NCBI GenBank assembly: GCA_036429605.1
Contig: JAVFKD010000016.1
Location: 2,356,001-2,420,000 of the forward strand
Reading direction: 5' to 3'
DNA length: 64,000 bases
Origin: Cladobotryum mycophilum
Taxonomy: Eukaryota > Ascomycota > Sordariomycetes > Hypocreales > Hypocreaceae
Positions within the stretch are counted from its first letter, which is position 1. Each line of letters opens with the position of its first letter. A program made the position numbers and the translations under genes. Below are positions 46,877-57,697 of the stretch, piece after piece. The notes beneath the pieces are model-generated. The model did no database searches, had not been told where the DNA came from, and worked only from the letters and a program-made list of their open reading frames with translations.

Positions 46877-48077
46877 TTAAAACGGGAGGGCACAGTGAAC
46901 CACTCCACGCCTGACACCTTCTGTTTCTTCTCTAAGCTCAGTGATTACGGCCCCCCTCGATCGGGCTATGTCGATGAAGTCTGTCAGTGAGCCGCCCACT
47001 CCGAAATATAACCTCTTGGCTGCGATGTAAGCAGGGGCCTTGGCCCCAGGAGTATTTCGCTCACGCTCAATGATTGTGAACAGGACCTCCGTAAAAGCCC
47101 GCAGGGCGAATGGAGAATATATGGTTTCCGCCCCTAGCAAGAGAGTAGTAGCGGATAAGCTGCTGGGGGCAAAGGCTGGCAGGCTGTAGAGTATCTGAAC
47201 AAATTCAGGGGACCATGCTCCAGATATGAAAGATAGTTGAATGTTATTTTGGGCCAAGAACTGCTGAAAGGCCTCTAGAATTTCGGGTGAGAGCTCGAGC
47301 TCACCTTCAATGCTGAAGGCGTCCTGGAGAACAGCTGTCTGCTTATGTGAAAGGGCCCAGGCGAGAAGGAAGTTAGGCATAGTGACAAGCCGCAGAACAG
47401 ATGGGTTGTAGTCTGCAAGAACAAGAGAATAGGAATGCTGTTGCTGCTGTTGCTGGGTGCTTATTGCCATTATCCATTGGAAGAGGGCTAGCGAAGGAAG
47501 TCCAGTACCGCAGCCCAGCTTTTATGGAGGTAGATAACGTTAGACTCGTGTTTGAAACAACTTTATAAGGGTCAGATATGCCTACCTCGACGACACGAAG
47601 GGTGGAGGTTTCCTCTTCTGTAGGGGTCAAGTGGTCTTGTGCAGCAAGAATTTTGACTAAATCAACGCTACTCTCCCAGCTCTTGAAGCCTCCCTCGTAA
47701 ATTCCTGTTTTGACATCATGCTTTCCTAATCCGCCATCATCTACAAGATTGTCGTTGCCCGTCACCTCATCGTCCTCGGCCATGAGCTGTACTCTCACAT
47801 CCCATAATTCCCGCCTTGGAAGCTGCATACTCGGCCATCGGCTGCCATCTTCATCGAGGTTTACGTCTAGTAAGCCATACGCAATCTTTGAAGGCAGCGA
47901 GGAAATGAGATCGGAAAGATGATGTTGCGTTGCTGGAAGTTGCGGCTTGCCAGGGACGGGAAATGCACTCTGTTGTTGTGGTGGGCCAGACGAAGTAGAG
48001 CCTGGCTCGTTGTCCAGAGCAACATCATTTTCATCTCTTTCTATGTCATCGCCTGAGAAACCGAATGAGAAGGACAT
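46877..48077 (-). CDS. HPM1: Protein-histidine N-methyltransferase, Hpm1/METTL18-like
   Basis: Hpm1 methylates a histidine of ribosomal protein uL3 (Rpl3) and supports ribosome assembly and translation fidelity. Exons 47586-48077 and 46877-47518, joined over a 67-bp intron, give 377 aa. The splice joins VVE to LGCGTGLPSLALFQW, the SAM-binding motif I of seven-beta-strand methyltransferases. Further family features are the N-terminal SFSFGF start, YEGGFKSWESSVDLV, VLADYNPSVLRLVTMPN, and the terminal YFGVGGSL and GVVHCALPF. A polyQ insertion (six Gln) lies just after motif I. The gene is head to head with SDHAF3, 392 bp apart. Confidence 0.88.
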
Positions 48078-48469
48078 GACTTGATGCTAGTCTAGAGAGC
48101 AATGCCGGATCTGCAACTTTTTCTCTGCTTTTGGAGGCTTCGATGGTAAGGGAACGTTTCTACCCGAAAAGTACTAGACCACCGAGGGTTTAAAAAGAAA
48201 TCTGAGGACGGAGGGGAAATGAGGGGTAGTAGATATAAAGGATGTATTTTTTTCTGAATAGAAGAGTCTCGTTCTTCAAGTGAAGCAAAAGGACCAACAA
48301 TGTTGATATCCACGTTTTTGTGAAAGAACCTTGAAATCGGGAATGGTTCAAATGGTGGGGCTTGACTCTGCAATTTCACTCACTGAAGCTAAACTTACCC
48401 TATGCGACACACCTGGAGTCCTGGACCGTCACCTTGCCCAAATCCAAACTTCTGCTTTTACTCATCATC
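48078..48469. promoter_or_regulatory. Shared divergent promoter, HPM1 and SDHAF3
   Basis: This 392-bp gap between two starts pointing away from each other holds both promoters and leaders. I see no specific element beyond AT-rich patches and a short frame continuing upstream of the SDHAF3 start. Confidence 0.5.
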
Positions 48470-49021
48470 ATGCGTGCGTCTATTTTAAAACTGGCCTCTA
48501 CCGCGGCTATGCAAAATGGGTTCCGTTCCCAACCCATGGCGCTGTTACCTCCGATTCCTCTTTATCGGCGCCTCCTTCGTGCTCATCGGAAATTTCTTCC
48601 AGCAGAGATGAGAGTTCTGGGAGACGAGTACATTAAGGCAGAATTCAGAGCTCATCGCAAAGTTGACAATCCCGCACATCTAGTACGTAAGGATCCGCAC
48701 CACCTTGGGATGGGCATATCTGCCATGGATTTCCCTCATATATGTGCCGTGTATTGAACCATCTAATACTTTTGTAGATTGGATTTCTGTCAGAGTGGCA
48801 AATGTACGCTCAAAAGATCGAGGGCGAGTCCTGGGTAGGCGAAAAGATTGATCACGGTAAACTTGAGAAAATGAGTGGTGAGTATTCCTTCCCAGCTCTT
48901 GTGCTGTCGCATTGTCTGGATTAACTTATTCATGCCCATTGGCTTAGATGAACAAATCCAACAGCTCTACGAGTTGATGCAAGCGATACAAAATCGACAT
49001 GGCGACGAGAAACCTGAATGA
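48470..49021 (+). CDS. Succinate dehydrogenase assembly factor 3 (Acn9/Sdh7), LYR family
   Basis: This small mitochondrial matrix protein helps mature the iron-sulphur subunit of succinate dehydrogenase (complex II), protecting it from oxidants. Exons 48470-48682, 48778-48877 and 48948-49021 (introns 95 and 70 bp) give 128 aa. The N-terminus (MRASILKLASTAAMQNG) fits a mitochondrial presequence. LYRRLLRAHRKFLP is the LYR motif and its helix. GDEYIKAEFRAHRKVDNP, FLSEWQMYAQKIEG and LEKMSDEQIQQLYELM are the remaining family blocks. The gene is convergent with the helicase gene; the two stops are 122 bp apart. Confidence 0.93.
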
Positions 49022-49143
49022 ATGATATCTAGAGCCTTAAAAGCAACATGCCCATTAAATATATCTACTTCTATGTTTATAATAGACTTGCTTTTTCAAA
49101 TAGATCCTAAGGGGGACCAACTACCTCTGCATTTCTATGCAAT

Positions 49144-51501
49144 TTACCTTTCCAAAGCCTCGGCAATCCAGGCTGCCTGGATCGCGCTGACCTTTTTCGC
49201 GTAATTTTTGTTGGTATAAACATGCTCTAAGAACATAATGGCCTCCTTCTTTTGGCCATGCAAGACACTTGCGGGATGGACAGCAACTACATGCTTACCA
49301 TTGACAGTAACAAAGCTTCCATCCGGTGCTAGCATGGCCGTTTTCATCGCGAATCCTCGGAGGAAGCACTTCAATACCAGCTCCGCCCTCTCTGGGTGTA
49401 TCGGCACAAATGGCTGAGGGTCTGCCGGCGGGGTCTCCGATATAAGTTTCTCTTTCAAGCACATACCCCGAAGCTGTCTGCGAATATTCAGTGCTTGCTT
49501 CATATTACGTATGTTCATCTTGCGCTTCTTGCACCACTCATTTCTGTCCGAATTCTCTGCCGTATAAAGCTGCATCGCTGTGAGATAGGTGATGATGTCA
49601 CCCTCTCGGCGCTGAAGTTCCTTGCGAGCGATCTCGATGTCCTCCATCGCCTCTTCTGACTGTACTTGGACGAAGATGTCATCTCCTGAAGTAATACAAG
49701 AGATGATGTCGATTGCTTCAAGAACACAATCAAACTCGGGCTTGGCTGCCGCAAGAAGAACGGCCCCCAGAGGCGCAGTGATGGGAAATCTAGCCATCTT
49801 TTCTCCGGCGGCAGTAATGGAACCATCGTCATTGAGCGCTCCGAGATAGTGCAAGTGTACAAGGGCCTTCTCAATTGCCTCGGTTTCCGGGGCATCCATC
49901 AACGGAAACGCAAGCACGTCCTGTATGCCACGAGCTTTCATGGTCAGAACAGCGCCTAGAACATCATTCCGCAGGATCTCGGGCAAATCCGAGTCCTGTA
50001 GCGCCCCGAAAGCATCTTCCGTATAAAGCCTGTAGCTTTTTCCTGGCCCTTCACGACCTGCTCGACCAGTACGCTGAACAGCGGACGACCTTGAGATTGG
50101 TTTGGCCAGCAATGACTCCATACCAAGTCGTGGCCGGTATTGTTTAACTTTGGCTTTCCCACAGTCCACCACGTACCGTACGCCCGGGACTGTAACGGAG
50201 GTTTCCGCAATATTAGTGGCCAATACAATCTTTCTAGTGAAGGAGGATTTGACAGGCCGAAAAGCGTCCTGTTGGGCCTCAATAGATAGCTGGCCATACA
50301 GAGGAATTACTTTGACTTTTGGTACGTTGGACGCGAGAGTGGCAGCGTACTCCTCAATCAATCGCTGTGCTGATTCAATTTCTTCCTGACCGGTAAGAAA
50401 AGCGAGTATATCCCCTGGAAGTGATTCTTCCACATGGACTTTGAGGATCTTTTTCAAGAGGGCATCTTGAAGGTCCGCAACGGGACGAGGTTCATAGGCA
50501 ACCTCTACCGGAAACTGCCTACCTTTTATTCGAAGCACCTCAACATGACCTGCAATGCTGTTCTCCTGAGCAGACATATCCCCGAAAAATCGTCGAATGG
50601 TATCTACGTCTGCGGTGGCACTCATAATAATGAGTTTCAAGGGGATACCGCCTCTTCCTGACTGGTCTCCGGCCAAGATTTGCTTCAAAAAGCCAGCCAA
50701 AAGGTCAACGTCGAGGCTTCTTTCATGTATTTCGTCAATAACAACAGCGCTGTACTGCCGAAGGTGAGGATCCCGGAGAAGCTCCTGAAGCAATGTACCT
50801 TCAGTCAGAAACTTGATCTTCGCACCACGTGGGACCTGATGATCAAATCGAACTGAATAACCAACAAGTCCATCCCTGCCTTTTCCAAGTGGCGTGCCGG
50901 CTTCTTGGGAAACTCGATGAGCTAGTGTCGTCGCCGCAACGCGTCTGGGTTGCGTTATTGCAATCATGCCACCAACATTTACCTCATCCAACCGCCCGGC
51001 CACATTTACTTTATGGCGTCTACACCATGGTTCTTGGTAAAGGAACTGAGGGACTTGGGTACTTTTTCCGGAACCGGTTTCACCAACGAGAACAACGACC
51101 TGATTTTCCGGGTTCCGGGTGGCCGCCTGGATTTCATCTCGATGTTGCCATATCGGTAATTCTTTACGGGCTTTGAGGAGCCCCCTATCTTCGGTACTTC
51201 TCACACCCCTTGACTCGCGATCTGCATCGCGGGTTTCCGGACGCCTATCTTTCTTTGGCTCCTTTGAAACAGGATCTATGATGCTTGATTGTGGCTGTGG
51301 GCTTGGTTTCTGTTGTCTTTGCTGTTTAGTGACTGTAGTTGAGTTGTTCGGTGTCGCGGTTTCCAGTGGTATCAATTTGTTTGACTTGGCTGGAGCAAGA
51401 TATGCCTCCAGAGAAATGGCTTTGCCTCCAACTTTAACGACATTTGATGTTTGCCGCGTTTTCTGTCTTTTTGCAGGATTTTCAGTGCTCATTGCAGGCA
51501 T
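49144..51501 (-). CDS. DEAH/RHA-type RNA helicase, Dhr2-like
   Basis: This is an ATP-dependent RNA helicase of the DEAH/RHA family, probably the Dhr2 orthologue that acts in 18S pre-rRNA processing in the nucleolus. It is one exon of 785 aa (start at 51501 or the ATG nine bases in); Dhr2 of yeast is 735 aa. A basic, Gln-rich N-terminus of about 110 residues precedes the core: motif I GETGSGKSTQVPQF, Ia TQPRRVAA, II DEIHER, III SATAD, V TNIAETSVTVPG and VI QRTGRAGREGPG. The winged-helix, HA2 and OB regions follow to the end. Motif II reads DEIH instead of DEAH, a substitution seen in some members. Assignment to Dhr2 is by overall length and arrangement; DHX33/35-like enzymes are the alternative. 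Confidence 0.85.
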   Translation of the reverse strand: MPAMSTENPAKRQKTRQTSNVVKVGGKAISLEAYLAPAKSNKLIPLETATPNNSTTVTKQQRQQKPSPQPQSSIIDPVSKEPKKDRRPETRDADRESRGVRSTEDRGLLKARKELPIWQHRDEIQAATRNPENQVVVLVGETGSGKSTQVPQFLYQEPWCRRHKVNVAGRLDEVNVGGMIAITQPRRVAATTLAHRVSQEAGTPLGKGRDGLVGYSVRFDHQVPRGAKIKFLTEGTLLQELLRDPHLRQYSAVVIDEIHERSLDVDLLAGFLKQILAGDQSGRGGIPLKLIIMSATADVDTIRRFFGDMSAQENSIAGHVEVLRIKGRQFPVEVAYEPRPVADLQDALLKKILKVHVEESLPGDILAFLTGQEEIESAQRLIEEYAATLASNVPKVKVIPLYGQLSIEAQQDAFRPVKSSFTRKIVLATNIAETSVTVPGVRYVVDCGKAKVKQYRPRLGMESLLAKPISRSSAVQRTGRAGREGPGKSYRLYTEDAFGALQDSDLPEILRNDVLGAVLTMKARGIQDVLAFPLMDAPETEAIEKALVHLHYLGALNDDGSITAAGEKMARFPITAPLGAVLLAAAKPEFDCVLEAIDIISCITSGDDIFVQVQSEEAMEDIEIARKELQRREGDIITYLTAMQLYTAENSDRNEWCKKRKMNIRNMKQALNIRRQLRGMCLKEKLISETPPADPQPFVPIHPERAELVLKCFLRGFAMKTAMLAPDGSFVTVNGKHVVAVHPASVLHGQKKEAIMFLEHVYTNKNYAKKVSAIQAAWIAEALER

Positions 51502-52216
51502 CTTTTTGTTTTATACGAGATGGAAGAGGCATGTAAGGCAGTAACCTTTTTCTTAGCAGGTATCAGTAAGTGTCGCTGAGCTTTTGGTTTTTTTTTTCCA
51601 ATCAAAGTCAAAAGGTGCAAATATTACGGAGTACTGGAGGTTCCAAAGCATGCTGAGGTGGGGCGGAAATACCGTTAGCTTAGCGGCCCCACTTAAAGCT
51701 ACCACGGAAGTTATCGAGGTTTGATTAGCCGGGGAGATGCTCTCAATATACAGACATACCGATATAGGAAACCTACAAGTAATTCATACTTCTCAGGGTC
51801 ATCTACATTCCCACCCGACCTCCAGGGAAGATAGCAGTACAAATGACTTGGAATTTTCGCTTGCAAAACATGGTGCTCTCCACTATGGCGAAGAAGAAAA
51901 AGAGCAGAAATAAGATCGGTTTACGGGCAATTGCTATAGACATGGGCTGAGATATTAAGCCAAGAGCCCCTTGTGAGGCTTATGATACTCGGAGGAACGA
52001 CACTGGAAGCAACATTGTTGGATCAGAAGCCTCGAGGTATGGACTTCGGGTTCCTTTCCCTGAAGGCCGTACATTAACCAAAGCTAGGTATACCTCAGAC
52101 GCTGGGCCGTGAAATGCAAAACCCACTATTATGATGACACTAATCTACGAAACTGGTGTATTTATGCTCGTGGCATACATGACATGATCTCGATTCACAC
52201 ATAACCACCAATTTTT
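51502..52216. other. Helicase 5' flank and SEC9 3' flank
   Basis: Both neighbours are on the minus strand, so this 715-bp gap holds the helicase promoter and the SEC9 3' flank. No coding frame or clear element is seen; a T9 run lies at about 51588. Confidence 0.55.
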
Positions 52217-53553
52217 TTACTTGATTCGTGCCAGCCGCTCTCTGTTCATTCGAGTAGCATCATCAACAGCATCGCTCTATAAGATCATCAGCAAACCAGA
52301 AGACGGAGAAGAAGACCAAAAGACGTACCTTATTCATAATTCGTTCGATTTGCTTATTCTGCGCGTCCACCTCCTGACCGATGGCTCGACCTACCATATT
52401 CATCATTTTGACCTGGCCCTCTAGCTCCGTGAGACCATCATCAATCTGGTCCTCAAGCTCATCAGCCCCCTCCTCATCTTCCAGATTAAATTTCCCATAG
52501 TCTTTCTTGCGGCCTTGCTGTTGTGACGTGCCAGTTTTGCCAATCTGTCGTATATTTGTTTGTACACGTTGAGATGCGGCATACCCATCGCGACGTGTAG
52601 CTTCTCGCGCGTCTCTCTCCTCCCGGTGGCGACTCATAACTGCCTCGTCCGCCCTTTGCTGTCGCTGCTTGGAGGTAAAGGGATTCCCAACATGGACTGC
52701 AAACATACTCCGATTAAGTGTCTTCAACTCTGCTGCTCTGTCTTGTGCAATCTTATTTTGATTTGCCGCAAGGTCGAGATGTTTTTCTGTATTGTGCAAT
52801 CGTTCGCCTTGAGCTCCAAGTCGTTCCAAAGTAGCACGACCAACCTCGTTGGCCTGCCTCGCCATTAGTACAGACCGTGATACTGAGGCTGCACTATCCT
52901 GCTGAACCTGCTTTTTCTCGGCCAATATAGCTTGTACATCCGCCTCTTCCTGCTCCTCTGCTGTGAGTTCCCGTTCCTCACCATAACCGCCATAAGAGCC
53001 CCCAGAAGCGCCTGACTGGTTAGGCTGTCCATATGAAGAACTAGGGGCCGTTGCATTTTGTTGCTTCTGCTCATATCGCTCCTGGGCACCCGCAAAGAGG
53101 GCATCTCGATTGCTATCTGGAGCATCTGGAGTTCGGCCAAATCCACCATATCCTCCAGGGCCTCTAGCCCCGGCTAACGAAGAGCTGTTACGATCTGGAC
53201 CAGGTTGATCGTACTTGTTAGAGCCGTAACCACCCCCTGAGCCGTATCGGTCTGCTCCGTAACCTGAGGGGCCGGGGGGCACCGTAGCCTCCAGCAGGTT
53301 GTCCAGGAGAAGGTGAACCGTATGCGTTACCGGGTCGGGAGGGAGGCACCTGGGAGGGACCGTTTCGAGATTGTTGGTACGGGCTCACGTTTGCGTATTT
53401 TGCTTGATCGGCATAGGGATCGCTGACGCCTTGGTTGGCATAAGGGTTATCCGAGGGAGGAGCCGCGGATGACTTCTTCCGCCCGCCAAACAGGGCACTT
53501 CGGTTGGCGTCTTCGCCGTCGTCGGATTTCTTTCCAAAACCAAATTTCTTCAT
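52217..53553 (-). CDS. SEC9: t-SNARE Sec9 (SNAP-25 family)
   Basis: Sec9 supplies two SNARE helices (Qb and Qc) to the plasma-membrane complex that fuses exocytic vesicles, pairing with Sso and Snc proteins. Exons 52329-53553 and 52217-52276 (52-bp intron) give about 428 aa. A start at 53553 gives MKKFGFGKKSDDGED. The N-terminal 190 residues are disordered and Gly/Tyr/Pro-rich, with NPYANQ and DPYADQ repeats. The Qb helix lies around SVSRSVLMARQANEVGRATL. The Qc helix, around DDGLTELEGQVKMMNMVG, continues into exon 2 and ends RMNRERLARIK. The frame shifts by two at the G6 run 53274-53279; two added bases restore GYGAPPGPSGYGADRYG, continuous with the surrounding Gly-rich repeats. Assembly error is the simplest explanation. 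Confidence 0.93.
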
Positions 53554-54494
53554 TTTGTAGGCTGCTTGGTCGAATCTGGTAAAACTAAATCGTTCTTAAA
53601 TGTAAGGAGTTGAAAGAGAGTTTGAATAATAATCAGTACAGCATTCAGTGAAGTGGGTAGGCACGTTTCAAGTATACCAGGTAATAGTAGCGCGACCTCC
53701 TTGGTAAATGTAGGTGGTATGTGCCTAAGTTTTATGGGGTAGCTGGACTGGCATGCAATGAGAGCCTTAGAAAGTGGCGGAGTCCGACGTTCTGTTTTTA
53801 GGTACTACCTTTAGTGGTCAATACCTTGTACCTACCTAGTAGTAGCTTATCTTGCATAAACCCTTTAATCCTACCAGGTAGATAATACCTTTAGTAGTGG
53901 GTGAGTACCTCGTGAAAGTAACTGGAGATTTGACTGCCCAGGTATCTTGTAGGCATTAGATAATACATCTAACCCCCTGATTTCAAAGTTCTAAACATCG
54001 CCATGATAAAATTTTGAACGCATCTACTCGTATAGCTGCCTATTGATTGCGGTCCATGGCTACCTACCTACTCATCTAATTGTATATTTGCGGAGTGGAG
54101 TATAATTACGGGGTACTTGCTGGCGCTTTGTCAACGTTTACTTTTAGTGCACCCATTCTATTCCCAGCTATCAGCTGTAGAACGTATCGCTGTTTGAATT
54201 GCACTCTCGTTGTGGCTGATTCGTGAATGGCTTGCGTCTAGTTTGCCCCTTGTTTCATAGCCCCATTGCCAATGAGGCTGACCGTGCATGGATGTGTCTT
54301 GACTGCCTTTCAGTTTTGTCAGAGGGCATCGATATCAGCACTTGAGTCATCTATACGTCTTCTTGATCGCGTTACAGTAATATGACGAGTGAATCACCCG
54401 TAAGCTGAATAGGGTGTACTGAAACAATATCTAGATAGTATAAAGGCGAGATTATTCTTGAGAACATTAAAACATTTATTAGTGCATAAATCTA

Positions 54495-54771
54495 CTAGGT
54501 AGTAAAAGGAGAGCCTTCAGCGTTGAAGGAAAGACCCCACCCAAAAAGCGCAATTCCGAACACGTTGTTACAGAAATGGTAGGGACTCAATTTGCCAAGC
54601 TCCGGAGCCGTGTCTATGCCTAAAAGGGATCCCCGGATGTCATCGCACTGTTGGTCGTCGAGGGAGTAATTGTCTCCTGTCACACTCCCCATTCGAGTCA
54701 TCAGGACGGGAGAGTCAGTCTCCCAGGCCCATGTACTAAACCGTGATGCCAAGAGAGCCTGTGGCTACCAC
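54495..54771 (-). other. Possible orphan exon or gene remnant
   Basis: An open frame of about 92 codons is preceded by a splice-acceptor-like context (CTAAC...GTAGCCACAG). It has an ordinary amino-acid mix with Trp, Phe and Cys (FSTWAWETDSPVLMTRMG, GDNYSLDDQQCDDIRG) and ends at a stop at 54495. I recognise no family and see no upstream exon. It could be a remnant of a lost gene or chance. Confidence 0.2.
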
Positions 54772-54825
54772 GTATAATGTTAGGTTAACCCTCAACATCG
54801 GCTCGATTTCCCGAGGTCAATCCAT

Positions 54826-54832
54826 TGACTCA
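54826..54832. promoter_or_regulatory. TGACTCA bZIP site upstream of GTPBP1-like gene
   Basis: TGACTCA is the core site of Gcn4/CpcA-type bZIP activators of amino-acid starvation genes. It is 220 bp above the start codon. The function is only suggested by position. Confidence 0.3.
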
Positions 54833-55051
54833 CTCAATAACATCTTTTGAAAGCCGCTTGTTCGCTCCCCCTTGAATCAGACGAGCTTCCACGGCATCTA
54901 CTAGCGATTCTTTATGCCCTCCACCACAATGATAACCCGGGAATATTTGCATTTACTCGCAACCGACAGCTTAACAGCAAACCCCCTTCAGATGACAATA
55001 ACCTGAGTACATTTATACCAAAATCGGAAAGATAACATATTATCGCTTACC

Positions 55052-57697
55052 ATGGCCTCAATATTTACCTACGACCCCGATCCTCCAAGGGTTTCATCTC
55101 CCTGGATTGCCTCCGAGGATTCAGCTAGTCCGGCATCCAAGGGCTCCTCGACGCCTGTCCTGAATCAATCGCAGCCCGGTCTATTATCGGAATATGGCGT
55201 GACCAGATTACAAGCAGAGCCCCAAAATGGTCCAACTGAGTATAAGCTTCATTTGCTACTTCGACCCAGGCGGGCTTTTGTTCATATGAGCACCATGAAT
55301 CCAGACAGCAAAGTCAACCAAGGCCAACCCGGGGATGCTTCGGCAGCAAAATCGACCGTCGCTAATCCTGCTGCATCCAATCAACCACGCCTACAACGTC
55401 TTCAGCATCTCACAACACAATTGCTCTGGCGCTTGCAGCAATCTTCTCCATACCATGCATCAAGCTCAAAAGAATTGACAATAACAAAAATTCCGGATGA
55501 CAGCGTTGACCTTTATTCACCAATTCAAGTGGGAACGCCCATTCCAGGACTAGAAGAATCGAGGGGAGCACTATATGAAATTGGTGTCTCTGATGATGGA
55601 ACCTTGGTCGGGCTTACCAAAGATGAAATGGACGAGAGTATCCTCACCCTAAGAGTCATGGCTGCTAGTCTTGGGTGCTGTGTCGATGTGGTTCGTTTGG
55701 TGATCGTGGGTGACTGTCAATGGGTTGAAACAGCTGAGCTCGTCGACAATGCCGTTTCAACCACAGCTCAAATCTCTAAGCACGGTAGGCTTTGGGTTGC
55801 GGAGGCTCTCGTCACACCGAATCTTGGACTTCGAGACAGCGTCACGAAGGATGATACAGGCCAAAACGATTCGATGACGATGACGTTTCTTTCTTCAAGG
55901 TCCCCTGAGATACCAAGCCGGGGAAGTTCTGTAACCCCCCAGTTGCGAGTGACTCTTACTGGTCCTACCACGTCAGGCAAGTCTAGCTTGCTCGGAACTT
56001 TGTCCACGGGTACTCTTGACAATGGCAGAGGCAAAAGCCGCCTAAGCCTACTCAAGCATCGTCACGAGATGGCTTCTGGTGTGACGAGCTCTATTGCGCA
56101 AGAGCTCATTGGATATAAGGAAAGGGCTATCTTGAATTTCTCCCATGGTAACATTGAGTCATGGGTCGATATACATGATTGTTCTGAAAAAGGACGACTC
56201 GTATTTGTATCTGATTCTGGTGGCCATCCAAGGTACCGCCGCACTGTTCTTCGCGGTCTTATGAATTGGGCTCCTCATTGGAGCATTCTTTGCATAGCTG
56301 CCGATGACGCCGAGGCTTCCGCCACTGGTTATGGAGTAAGCGCTCCAAGACAAGACGTTGGAATCGATCTAGTCACTGCCCATTTAACCCTTTCACTCAA
56401 GTTAAATGTGCCAATGGCAGTTGTCATCACCAAATTAGATCTCGCATCTAGAGTGGGTTTGCAAAAGACTATGGTTAAGGTTTTGGCTGCAATTAAGGAT
56501 GCTGGTCGCATACATAAAATCCTTCAACCTGACCAGCGTCAGCATGGCGAGCTGGATCAAATACCAACAGAAGATTACGAAAAAGTGCAGGCCGTCGTCC
56601 AGAGTATAACTGAATGCAAAAACTTGACGGCATACGTCCCTATTGTACTCACAAGTGCCCTAAAAGGCACTGGTATCGGTCTTGTACACGCACTTCTTGC
56701 AAGCTTACCAATACCACCTATGCCAACAGCTCATGATTACACGGGTGTGACTCTTAATCCAGAGCAACCAAAGAGTCTGTTCCATATCGATGACACATTC
56801 ACTTTGCCAAAACCGTATAGTACTACGAGGGGAGATACGGAGCAGCAAATTGAGCAGGGTATTGTCGTCTCTGGTCATGTAAGATTTGGCGAATTTTTTG
56901 TTGGGGACACGATTGTAATAGGGCCTTTCCCACCAGAGGACGAATATTCTCGCGGTTTGACCCCAGAAGATCGCTCATCGCCTGGTAACTACGGACTCTC
57001 GATTTCGCACCCATCATCGGCAGAGCTAGCCCGCATAGCCATGAAGAATGCCGTGTCAGCATCGACGATCCCGGGCGAGTGGCTTGATGCCCACATTGTG
57101 AGCATTCGCAACCTTCGGTTGCCTGTTCGGACCCTGGAAGCGGGCCAGGCTGGCTCTATTGGTCTCGTCATTGCATCGGATCAGAACAAGACCATAACTA
57201 ATGAAGACATGAGCCGTATTCGCCGAGGCATGGTCGTTGCAACGCCTTCTAGACATATGCTCGAAGCGGGAATATCCTTGCAGGCGGCTAGTGGGTTTAC
57301 AGCATCCTTTGGGGATGTAGCTATCCAGTCTGTGACTGTGGGGTCATTTGTTAATGTGTTTGTTGCCTGCGTCAGGGCAGCTGCCCGTGTCCTCAGTATA
57401 TCTCCTCAATACAAGGTCAAGTCCGCAAGTGTGAAGATTGACGAGGATGATATATTTGATCTGAATGAAGAGATGGAAGACCCAATCATCAAAGAACTTG
57501 TGTCAACTCCAACGACAGATGTCAAGTTAGAACTACTTCATAACCGAGAATGGGTCGAATTGGGCTCACAAGTCATATTGATGGAAGGGGAAGTCGGGAT
57601 AGATCAGGCTTGGAAGGCTTTGTTGGAAGGATCACTGAGATTGTGGATTAAAGACTTGGGTAAGATGGAGCTAAACCACTGTGACTGGGAACAGTAA
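55052..57697 (+). CDS. GTPBP1/GP-1-type translational GTPase
   Basis: This is an EF1A-related GTPase of the GTPBP1/2 group, linked in animals to mRNA turnover and rescue of stalled ribosomes. It is 881 aa in one exon, about 200 longer than animal GTPBP1 because of a disordered N-terminus and inserts. The G domain starts at about 300: P-loop GPTTSGKSS (307-315); the family block RHEMASGVTSS; G3 DSGGH (388-392, where most relatives have DxAGH); and G4 TKLD (460-463). EF-Tu-like beta-barrel domains II and III follow (about 590-870). The fungal gene is rarely studied, and I give no symbol. It is convergent with EMC6; the stops are 111 bp apart. Confidence 0.87.
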   Translation: MASIFTYDPDPPRVSSPWIASEDSASPASKGSSTPVLNQSQPGLLSEYGVTRLQAEPQNGPTEYKLHLLLRPRRAFVHMSTMNPDSKVNQGQPGDASAAKSTVANPAASNQPRLQRLQHLTTQLLWRLQQSSPYHASSSKELTITKIPDDSVDLYSPIQVGTPIPGLEESRGALYEIGVSDDGTLVGLTKDEMDESILTLRVMAASLGCCVDVVRLVIVGDCQWVETAELVDNAVSTTAQISKHGRLWVAEALVTPNLGLRDSVTKDDTGQNDSMTMTFLSSRSPEIPSRGSSVTPQLRVTLTGPTTSGKSSLLGTLSTGTLDNGRGKSRLSLLKHRHEMASGVTSSIAQELIGYKERAILNFSHGNIESWVDIHDCSEKGRLVFVSDSGGHPRYRRTVLRGLMNWAPHWSILCIAADDAEASATGYGVSAPRQDVGIDLVTAHLTLSLKLNVPMAVVITKLDLASRVGLQKTMVKVLAAIKDAGRIHKILQPDQRQHGELDQIPTEDYEKVQAVVQSITECKNLTAYVPIVLTSALKGTGIGLVHALLASLPIPPMPTAHDYTGVTLNPEQPKSLFHIDDTFTLPKPYSTTRGDTEQQIEQGIVVSGHVRFGEFFVGDTIVIGPFPPEDEYSRGLTPEDRSSPGNYGLSISHPSSAELARIAMKNAVSASTIPGEWLDAHIVSIRNLRLPVRTLEAGQAGSIGLVIASDQNKTITNEDMSRIRRGMVVATPSRHMLEAGISLQAASGFTASFGDVAIQSVTVGSFVNVFVACVRAAARVLSISPQYKVKSASVKIDEDDIFDLNEEMEDPIIKELVSTPTTDVKLELLHNREWVELGSQVILMEGEVGIDQAWKALLEGSLRLWIKDLGKMELNHCDWEQ

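Larger units (their letters stand above)
53554..55051. other. SEC9 promoter side and GTPBP1-like 5' flank, dense TACCTA motifs
   Basis: These 1.5 kb lie between two divergent starts. Between 53690 and 54080 the TACCTA/TAGGTA/AGTAGT motif family is especially dense. A TGACTCA (bZIP Gcn4/CpcA or AP-1 type) sits at 54826-54832, about 220 bp above the GTPase start. An isolated open frame at 54495-54771 (minus) may be an orphan exon. Confidence 0.5.
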
